Below are positions 54,931 to 64,000 of a stretch of DNA of 64,000 nucleotides, one piece after another. The DNA is from Istiophorus platypterus (taxonomy: Eukaryota; Chordata; Actinopteri; Istiophoriformes; Istiophoridae): assembly GCA_016859345.1 (NCBI GenBank), contig CM029120.1, positions 19,739,001 to 19,803,000 on the forward strand, in the 5' to 3' direction. Numbering within the stretch: position 1 is the first letter of the stretch; the number at the start of each line of letters is the position of its first letter. The notes beneath the pieces were generated by a model. It was not told the origin of the DNA, did not search any database, and saw nothing but the letters and a program-made list of their open reading frames with translations. A program made the translations under genes and the position numbers.

Positions 54931-57679
54931 TAATGATTGACAAAACATGATTGAATTTATGTTATTGTTGTGTTAGTGATTGATCCCTGCCTTTTACTGA
55001 CCACAGAACAGCCACTGGAGGACCATTCATCCCTTTGAGCTGTAAAGGCTTGTTTTATTATTTAAAGAAAGGGTCTGCTATTTCAAAACTGGTGCGCAGA
55101 AGCACAGAAGCTTTGTGCCAAGGACTTGGAGTATGGAGCTAAAGTGCTTTGACTAAGTGCTCCATCATCCGTCTCACTGTATCTAACATAGGAATAACTG
55201 TGTTTCCTAAAATAGAGCAACAGAACAAACAGACATTGATAAAAGCTCACAAAATGTGATCTTTCCCTCCATATACTGTATCTACTGATAAAGAAAACTA
55301 TTTCAAATGTTAACATCAGATCAACCTACCAACAGTATCAGGAAATATTCATCCACACAGAAATATTGGTAAATTATTATAGAGAAGTGGAATATTAACA
55401 AGAGGGGTTTAGAGGTGTAATTCTGTCTGGAGATCTGATTTATTGCTAAAAGGAGAGGGGAAATGCACTGTATTCAAAGCTTTATTTAAAACTACATTTG
55501 AAGGGAATGTGGAGGAAAAACACTGATTTGAGACTGAGCTTGTCAGCCCTTAAAGGTTCTCCTGTTTACTCTCAAGGCTCAAGTTTCAAAATCAAAAATT
55601 TTGAGTCTAAGAACCAAATAATGGAATTATCAGTTTCAATCAAAGAAAGTCAGCAGCAGCCGTGAAAAATGATTATTTCCTCTAAGGAGAAAGAAAGACA
55701 GAACAAATAAAATGTAAAGAGCAACTATGAAATTCACATGGTATAATAAGTTTTGGGGAAATCTTGTGACCCTGTATATTCAACGGCACCTTCAGGCCCT
55801 GCTCAGAACCTTCCAAAGCTAAAGTCGTTTCTTCAAGAGGTGAAGTTCAAGTGCTATCAGCTGGTGGAAGAAGAGACACCCCAGTAACCAAGGAACACAA
55901 ACAGGAACGGTGTTTTTAGTTTTTGACCGTGAGCATGGTCTCATTCCACAAAAAGGTCATTTTTAGCTGAATGCTCTTACACACCTGCACTGACGGGTGT
56001 GGACGAATCGGTCACATTTGTTCAACACTGACTACTCAGTCCAGCAGTTCAATTTAAATATTTCTATCAAGCCTTTAGGCAGCTAAGCACACCCTGGGAA
56101 GAACCACTACTGAGAGACCTGGTTCAGGGCAAAGTTTTTTCCTTTAAAATGAGGAAAACCCTCCCTCCTTTGTGACTGATCAGCTCAAAAACCCACATGC
56201 TGTGCTCTTCTCATGGGTTGTATTAAATCAAGGCAGCTTTAGCTGCTCCCTCTCCTCTAAAGATAAAAGCGCTTTCAGTCATTAGACATCTAAACCAGAT
56301 GTAGTTTCCGCATAAACTCCCATTTCTGTCTAATGTTTATAAGGATGTTATCACAGAGCGAACAGGGAATGTCAAGTGAGACAATGAGCTACCATGTATG
56401 CATATGCAACTGATGTTCGTGAAGGTGAGAACTCTCTCTTTCCCCTTTCTTTAGTCACCAGATAGCGTTATCAACACACTGGGTGAAAAACATTACTGGC
56501 ATTGAAGGCATTCACATTTCAGTGTGCGAGTGTGGAGGAGAATGAAAGAGAGCGTGTGTGCTTGAGAGAAAGGAAAAGAGAGGCAGAGTGCTTTTTTATG
56601 TGTGTGAGGGAGAGCGAGAATGGTAGAGAGAGTGAAATCATTAATCCCTGCCACTGTGGACAGGAAGCTCGGCCACAGAGAAGAAAAAGAGCGAGAGTCA
56701 CGCACACGAATGGTTTTGTGTAGGTCAACAGCACCCCCTATGTCTAAAATATAGAACTGAACCTTCAGTGTCAATACAATATTCCTACTGTACCTTTATA
56801 TAACTATCTATATATCCTATCAATTTCTTCTCTTGTTGATATTCCTTCTGTCTGCCAGTGAAGCCGTTATTATCTGGTTATAATAGTTCTCAGTGGCCCC
56901 AAAAGACACAAACAAAAAGTGAAGCGAAAGAATGAAAGTAGACACACTGAAAGACAGGTTTCATCACCGAAGTGATAAAGACATCAGTCTGTCCTCTGAG
57001 GACAGATTTATCCTGCCTTTGAGCCCCAACAGCTCCATCAAACAGATAGTCTGAGAGCAGTATATTTATATCGATTCATCTCTACCCTATTCTTTCAAGC
57101 CATCATCTGATTTTCCTAAAGCTTAAAAACGTGTTGAGGAACAATAGGAACATGCAATGAAAGTTACCATAAGACAGTTTTTGTGGGAAATTGCTCTATA
57201 GCCCAAAACCACAAACCATTAACATACATCGTAGGTGGTTAGCTGTATGTGTAGAACAATTTGGCACCAAGACAAGGCACTCAGGTTTTGGTAATGATCT
57301 CCTCTTTCTCCTATTATTATCTCTCATAAAACCAATAGCTTGTTTCACAAACCAGATTTCACCCAAGCCTCTGCCGGGGTCCATGCTGGATTATACCAGA
57401 AGGCTGTTCCATGATATATGGGTTTTCAAACTGCATTTTGGATGGCCCTCCGCCTGACACCAGTTTGTTATGCCCTAACAGCAAATGGACATACAAGCCT
57501 TCCACCAAAATAAGGTGGTTACTCTAGATGGGCTGCCAGTTGCCAGGTGCAGTGCATGGTGCAATTGATAAGGAAAAATTCCATCATGCTCTGTTGTATG
57601 TATAAAAAAGCTGAAAAGGACCAGTTGAGTCAGTTAGAACAGTCTGTTGACAATTAGAGAGGGATATTATAGTTGGGAT
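54931..57679. other. Unannotated region
   Basis: No gene recognised. Open frames at 56490-56775 on both strands sit in a GA-rich stretch (about 56540-56700). Confidence 0.5.
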
Positions 57680-58050
57680 CCATTGTAGAAACCTCATCAA
57701 TACAATGATGGATGTAAATCTGAGAGTTCAGTGGTGTAAAAACCACTGGCACTGGCAGTACTGGTTTAGAGAGATGTAGAAAACGGTGAAATGGTCAGAT
57801 GAGTCATCATTCACCAAATTCCCGAGAAATGGACGAGTGCATGTGCGGCGTACACCAAGAGAACAGTATGGGCCCAGTATGGGTTTGACCCCTAGAAAGA
57901 TGGGATCCAGTGGCAGTCACTGAATGGTTTGACAGTGATATGAATCATATGCTGCGGCCTCCACAGTGACCAGATTTCAACCCAACTGAACATTTTAGAG
58001 AATCAGAGAAAATTTTATAAAGAATTGTGGCCAACATCTTATTAAGACAC
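57680..58050 (+). mobile_element. Tc1-like (IS630/Tc1/mariner) transposase remnant
   Basis: Plus-strand reading NTMMDVNLRVQWCKNHRHWQ then VKWSDESSFTKFP, GRVHVRRTPREQYGPS matches the Tc1 transposase catalytic core around the second Asp (WSDESSF). A frame change brings in PPQ-stop-PDFNPTEHFRE, the 'SPDLNPIEHLW' block that precedes the last catalytic Glu, with the usual Leu and Trp lost. Several stops and a deletion between the blocks show an inactive fragment. The N-terminal DNA-binding domain and inverted-repeat ends were not found. Confidence 0.8.
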
Positions 58051-58090
58051 TTCTGGTATTTTTTCCTTTAAATTGTCCCTGTATGTGTGT

Positions 58091-58148
58091 ACACACACAA
58101 ACAGACACACACACACTCATATATATATATATATATATATACATATAT
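58091..58148. repeat. (CA)n and (TA)n compound microsatellite
   Basis: Short CA run with CAGA, followed by about 12 TA units. Confidence 0.9.
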
Positions 58149-58383
58149 GAGTCACTCAAAGGCACGGAGGCTGTCTTTCAGAGAGAAATGGCACTATTAA
58201 ATATTCACATCATTGGCCTCAGTCCTCCGATGAATTTAAATTTAGCAGTACATTCACCCCTTTGTGTGTCTGAGCTTGAATCTACATGTGTGAGAGGCAC
58301 TTTAGTGAAGTTAGCTTATTTAGCTGTTAATCCATGACTGATCTCTCAATACTATAAATCTCCATTCTGTTTGAATTTTAACT

Positions 58384-58408
58384 TTCTCTCTCTCTCTCTC
58401 TCCCTCTC
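58384..58408. repeat. (CT)n microsatellite
   Basis: About 12 CT units with one CC interruption. Confidence 0.9.
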
Positions 58409-58925
58409 TATCATACACACACGTACAGCTTCACTTAACTCGATATTCTACATGTATTCTAAACCGAAACCTATGCCTTAGTTCAGTGTAAGAGTAAATC
58501 CATAGTTAGTCCATTTCAAACTGCCTCTGAGTCACTCTTCAATTAGTGTGTCCAGTGCATGTGTGTGTGTGTATGACTCTTACAAACAGACCCAATGATT
58601 TCTTAATGAGAGAGTGCTGAGCAGAAACTGTTGTGACCTTTACAAGTAAGAAAGTGGGAGCAGGAGATAAAGGAAAGAACAATTAATGCACAAGTTTTAA
58701 TGTAGTGAAATAAATTCCTTGGGATTAGTGTGCATTGAACCAGACTCCAGTGGGCTGAAAGAGGTTTTAGACTATCTGACCATAAAATGTCATAACACTT
58801 TAAATTCTTGGCCAAAAAAAATTATGCATTCAGTGTGTTTAACTAAAGACAGATACATCATTCTGATTTAGACAAATAAAAACTCTCCATTAAGCTTAAT
58901 GGCTAACGCTGCGTATTTCCCATTT

Positions 58926-58943
58926 AAAAAAAAAAAAAAAAAA
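58926..58943. repeat. Poly(A) tract
   Basis: A run of 18. No LINE, SINE or gene 3' end was recognised next to it. Confidence 0.95.
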
Positions 58944-60246
58944 TCCCTGAGATGAATTAAGGTGTTACTTGTGCTGTGTCCACTTATCACAGACAAATGA
59001 GTATGTGATATTAAGACAGCAAAATTATACAAAAAGCACCATATGCAACTGTTGAGTGTGGTTTAGTGGATTATCTTTATCATTGTTATCATTGTTGAAT
59101 CACTGAAGCAATATGAGGAGTCAGTGAATTTACAACTTCTAAATTAGACTAAATGGAAGCTCACAACAGAACACTGTAGCTGGACCAGTTCTGTTTTTGC
59201 CTGTGTGCATCTCCACTTTTGTTATGTTTCATTTTTATTAGGGATTTAATTTTTTATATTCTGCTTCTTTTATGAATGCCAAAAAACAACATGCTTTTAA
59301 TGTATACATTAATTTTGGTCAGAGATGTTTTAATCAAAGAAATAAGAATTTACATTGGGTGGATATCAATAAGATCAAGTGAAAAGATTCTCTTCTGTTC
59401 TAATCCTACTAAATTCTGTTCCAGTACCTATTACTAGACACATATAAACTACATAAAACTGATCTAAAGTCAACAATGGTGAAAGCTTTTCACAGAAGAA
59501 GGAGGATGGTGTAGGGAGATGGGCAGGAATTATAGCCAATATGTACCTCTATAAATATGATAGATTGTTATTTATCAGCTGGTGTGATTATTAAGCTGGT
59601 GATGGCGAAGAATGAATGAAGCAGCTAATGGGGATAACACAAGTTCAGGTGTAACACAGAAGCTGATGCCTCATGGCATTTCTGCATAGTAACATCTGTA
59701 GTGAAAAGAAGCAGTGAGGATGGTTGTTAGGCTAATTCTCATCACTTTGTTCTACAGTTTAAGGATTTAGGTATTTAAAGATGTAACAATTAGTCATTTC
59801 TTAAGCTCCTACTCAATATGATAAAGTGTAGTTCGCTGTGTACATCTGTTTAGTTTTTTTCATTTCTGCTCTATTCAAGAATAAAAATGTGTTTGCCCCA
59901 CTGTAGTTAATTTAATGATGCCTGTTGTTTCCTGGGCTCTCAGTTCTGCAGATTAAAGGATATCTGGGGACCTGTTCATCATGCTATTTGTAGAGCAAAC
60001 TACAAGTTACTCCTTTTTATGATGTATCTCCCATTAAAGTACTTTTAGTGACACATTATGCTGGGACCAGACAACACAAATTCATCCCAATTGTAAAAAG
60101 ATGTTTTTCACAGCTAACAAATTTCCAAAATCAGGCCAAAATATGATAGTCTGGAATTAAAAAAAGAAAAAAACATACTTTGTAGCACAACATAATCAAC
60201 AAAAAGTCTAGGATATCAGAATTTTTTGGATTTTCCAGCCTAGTTT
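58944..60246. other. Unannotated region
   Basis: No gene recognised. AT-rich, no notable repeats. Confidence 0.5.
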
Positions 60247-60288
60247 GACATCTCCTACGACATGTTCCTTCATGCCGTAGGAGATGTC
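60247..60288. repeat. Hairpin, 17-bp arms with one mismatch, 8-base loop
   Basis: GACATCTCCTACGACAT (60247-60263) and ATGCCGTAGGAGATGTC (60272-60288) pair with a single mismatch. The loop is GTTCCTTC. Striking in otherwise plain sequence. Confidence 0.8.
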
Positions 60289-62949
60289 ACTAGTGTTCTC
60301 TTAGGGTTATATTGCCATCTGTTGGAACTTGACAGTTTGTTTACAGTTTCTTGACACTCCTCCCTGACAACACGCAAGACGTGAACGATAATTAGTCGGG
60401 GTCAAACCTTTAGTGTTACCAGTCTCCCGAGACAAGCACAAGAGTTTGTGGCACTATAACTGACTAATCTGACATGTGATCAAGCATCATCTTCACCAAG
60501 ACAGACAAAAAAAGTTGCATAGTCTGATTCTGGCATTAACAACAAAATGACTGGGTTGATTAAGTAATAGAGAGCTACCCCCTGCTTCATGCTCTTCGCA
60601 GCTGAAAAAAGAGAACAAAATGTTCAACATTTGATAGATTTTTTAAAACCTTTTTTTTCCTGATGAAATGTTGAAAATCATTTAAGTACAATGTTGAAAA
60701 ATGATTTAGTGCTTATTTGGAACAAATCAATATGGCACCTAAAGAACTATTATAGAACACAGTGATAGGCTTTTATACTAATGCAGGATAATCAAAGTTT
60801 TCCTCAGGCAGCATCATAAGCTTGAAACGGGTTAGATTTCATGCATGTTTTACAAAGGTATACAATTGCGTTCCATTTATAGGAGCTCTATTGAGTTGCA
60901 TATGGCAAGTAATTAATCATTTTTCACCCTTTGCACTGAAGTGACTTCCAACCTTGTCAATTTATATTTTTTTCACGCTGTTTTTAGGTCAGTAGTCTGA
61001 TATATCACATAACAGTAAAATGTTCACACAGTTTCTTTGTCCCTAAATATCACACAACAGATACCTGAATGAAACATCTCGGGATTCTCTTGTCGGCAGT
61101 GAAATTATTATGCTGTTGCACTTACTTTGAGTCACTATGAATAGCAGAGTCACATAAATGTCAATATGCTATGAACATGGACGTAAACAACTTGAGCTGT
61201 ACAATTCCACAAAGATTCAGCAGTGAAGGTCACGTCCTCTCCAACCTCCAATCATTTTTCCTTCTTTCCTTTCTTAACTGTTAAACTTCTCAAAAGCTGA
61301 CATTTTTATTTATACTGTATACCTTAGTGAAACTCTGTTTGTAGTCACACCAACAGCATAGAGTGGTAGTGGGGAGGATCAAATTTGAGAAAGGCCCTTC
61401 ATTTCCAGTAATTTATTCTAAGGGAATAACTGACCAGTAAGTCCTAATATACACTACATTAATGGTGTTTTTCTGTAATAAAACAACACAATATTTCATA
61501 GTGCTGTTCCCTGAGTTCAATCACAGACAAAGGAAGGAAAAAGGAAGCAGAATAAATTTGCATGAAAAGCAAAGAAAGCATTGTTCTGGCAGTTTTGTTT
61601 AAAAGAAATTTAACCAGGCAGAGAAAATTATCACATCAAATGACCCTGTTTCTTATGCTGTTTCTAATCACTTCCCAAAATAGATTAGAAATTTAAAGTG
61701 TGCCATGTCCATGTGCTCTTAAGTTTTCTATTAGAAGCTCTCATGATAGCAGTAAAGTCTAAAAGTTGTAAGCTAAACTCAAAAAGACTTGACCTTAACA
61801 TTCATTTGTCCGGACAGTTTTATTGATCTACTCTCTGAGACTGGAGGAAAGTTAATGATTGAACTTGGTGGAAAGTTACAGTGTCATTCCAGGAGGCATT
61901 TAACCGAATCAGTATTGATAAGTTTTCAGTCTGAGTCTCTGTAGCAAAATATTACAACAAAATTACAGTAGATTTACTTCTTGACCTGCAGCACAGCTCT
62001 TTATTCTTAAAAAAATACAGCTGGGTGATTTAACAGTCAAGCCAATGAAATCATCTGTGACTGGTAGGTTCACTATAAATAGCCATACAATACATTTTTT
62101 TTCTCCAGTTAAAGATAATGTCTCACAGTCGTGGAATGATTGGAGCCTGATAATCATGTCAGGAGATGTTATTTTTATTTCACCCTTTCTGTAATTTCAG
62201 TGACAGTATGCATACATCCACAGAATATCAGATTAATAAAAAATCGGATTATGTCACTTCTCTAAAACAGAGGAAACGCCTTGTGGTAACCAATCAATAG
62301 AATGCACACTTACCCTAGGTTACATTAAATTACAGCTCTAGCAGCAGATCCAAGATGAATTATTTGATTTTTGTATGGGTTAATGTTTTGTCTGATTATG
62401 AAAGTACAATGAGGAAGAAATGTGATATAAGAGAAATGTAATGAAAGGTAGGATGGAAGGTGCTTGAAAAGCAATCCTCAAATCAAAAAGGTTTATTTGA
62501 GCATGTATATCGTAGTCATATTGCAGGATCTTGTCATCCAATTTAAGATTCCCATGATATGCTGCAGACTAAAGTATATTAAAATAGTATTCAAGGAGTG
62601 CTAAAGCCTTGGACTACCTGGGTCTGGAACAATTTTCTTATTGTGTAAAAGGTTATTCTAAGCACCAGAAACAGCCAAAAAACATTCTATAAGGATTTGA
62701 CCACCATTGACAATAATGAGGTGAAGGTTGAGGTACCAAATCTAGTCTGTAATGTAAATCCTGTGTCACAACAATTACTTTTCTTAATCGAATGAACTCA
62801 TCTGCAGTGATGGGAATTTTTTCCTTGTTTTACTTCACAACCACTGCTCCACATAAGATTGCACATATAAGCATATATAACAAATTAAAACAGAGACATA
62901 TCCCATGTTTTTACGAAGAGAGAATTTATTTTGTGTGTCTATGTCCGTG
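60289..62949. other. Unannotated region
   Basis: No gene recognised over about 2.7 kb. No repeat families seen. Longest frames near 60-65 codons. Confidence 0.5.
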
Positions 62950-62951
62950 CA

Positions 62952-63017
<66 letters not shown>

Positions 63018-63047
63018 TGTATGCTTGTGTGTGTGTGTGTGTGTTTT
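62950..63047. repeat. Compound (GT)n(GA)n(GT)n microsatellite
   Basis: GT units, then about 20 GA units (62973-63014), a short spacer and GT units again. Plus-strand frames here are its translations. Confidence 0.95.
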
Positions 63048-63447
63048 TTCCTCTGGAAGAAGGGGGGCAGAGAGCAGTTGCAGCTATTCCTAATAGGTTT
63101 CTACAGTTTGTCTCTGGAGAACAGGAGCATACACATGGCCATTATTGCTCTCCTACCATTCTCCAGGTATTTTGCAACCTTTGCTCCACCTTGACTCTTG
63201 CACAACAAGGAAAATGGCATGACAAACAGAAACAGAGAGAGAGACAGGGGGAGAGAGGGGATGGGAGGGAAGAGGAGAAAAAGACAAATACAGATCTCTA
63301 GAGAGGGAGGCCTGATTCAGGAGGCCTTAATGAAAGGATAGTGTGACGCAAAGACAGGGCTTATATATGCTACTTCTAAGAAAAATTATGTGATTTCATT
63401 TATACAAATAGTCTGTTCATTTTATGACCATAGTGGCCCCTAAGGGC
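63048..63447. other. Unannotated region, purine-rich part
   Basis: A GA-rich stretch at 63228-63308. No gene. Confidence 0.5.
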
Positions 63448-63620
63448 AAACACATACAAGACAGAGAGCACAAAAAATAAAGTAAACACACTCCAAATAC
63501 ATATATGCCACAAATACAAAAACACATACAAGATGGAAAGCACAAACACTAAGGCAAACACAGTCCAAATCCAGAAATGTGACAAGAAAAACACACAGAT
63601 ATAGGGAAAACACACGCAAC
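63448..63620. repeat. Minisatellite, 72-bp unit, about 2.4 copies
   Basis: Units start at 63448, 63520 and 63592 (partial), each beginning AAACACATACAAG-like. The copies differ at many sites. Since 72 is a multiple of three, the minus strand (63660-63400) stays open and gives a 24-residue repeated peptide (VFVLSILYVF / FFVLSVLYVF). This is probably a by-product of the repeat. Confidence 0.8.
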
Positions 63621-64000
63621 AGCAGAAGTGCTCTGAGAGTTGTAAGGACCCATCAGCCATGTTATTTCAGCATCATTTCAGCAGCTCACAGTTTGGCCCC
63701 CAAAATGACTGTCGTCCCAGGGAGACCAGTCTTATCTCAGCAAGCCTTTTAGTAATTTACTGCTGCTCTATTGTTCATAGTGTTTAGAAATATAATTCCT
63801 TTTGGAAGATCCGATTTGGTCTGAGGCTTTAAAAATAATATTTTTGTGCTGCCAGTTTGTCTGAGTGCTGCCTCCATGGACTTTGGGCTTCTTATAAGTA
63901 CAGATACTGTATATCACCAAGTTTCAATAAATATAAATATAAATATACTCCCCTTGCTCTCTCCAGTCGCCTAGATTCCGAGAGCTATTGGAAACTTCTT
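63621..64000. other. Unannotated window end
   Basis: No gene recognised. A short AAATATA repeat occurs at about 63929-63945. Confidence 0.5.

Overview
The window looks like intergenic or intronic DNA of a ray-finned fish, most likely a percomorph teleost. The evidence is AT-rich sequence, very many long dinucleotide and ATT microsatellites, and decayed mobile elements of types common in fish: L2-type LINEs with an ATT tail, a Tc1-like transposase, a tRNA-derived SINE with a fish-type 3' tail, LTR-like fragments and several short interspersed repeats. There is also a broken member of the HIPK-like kinase family, which is greatly expanded in teleosts. No bacterial, organellar or viral gene was seen. 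I found no intact protein-coding gene. All family names come from reading translated motifs by eye; nothing was searched.

Layout. 1-2.5 kb: unrecognised. 2.54-3.97 kb: LINE copy 1 (plus strand) ending in an ATT microsatellite, followed by low-complexity CT/C/CA tracts to 4.27 kb. 5.47-7.44 kb: an intron-containing HIPK-like kinase pseudogene on the minus strand. Exon order, splice sites and phases can still be followed, but there is a nonsense codon, a frameshift and loss of the catalytic core. 8-14.4 kb: unannotated, with CA/GT microsatellites and one fish-type repeat. 14.43-15.34 kb: remnant of a transposon-derived ORF (minus). 20.08-21.77 kb: LINE copy 2 (minus), inverted relative to copy 1. 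24.0 kb: a 43-bp tandem duplication. 25.0-25.5 kb: interspersed repeat fragments. 28.4-28.75 kb: another fish-type repeat. 29.42-29.96 and 32.73-33.09 kb: two LTR-like fragments. 34-38 kb: dense microsatellites and repeats. 39.39-40.6 kb: LINE copy 3 (plus). 42.10-42.28 kb: SINE. 44.2-44.67 kb: an X-box-like site followed by a long polypyrimidine tract. 54.60-54.93 kb: fold-back repeat, with relatives at 37.8 and 40.75 kb. 57.68-58.05 kb: Tc1-like remnant. 63.45-63.62 kb: a 72-bp minisatellite.

The rest is unannotated sequence. A few compact blocks read like conserved non-coding elements, but only a cross-species alignment could show that. I see no new biological system here. The most informative items are the kinase pseudogene, the transposon-derived remnant and the comparison of the three LINE copies.
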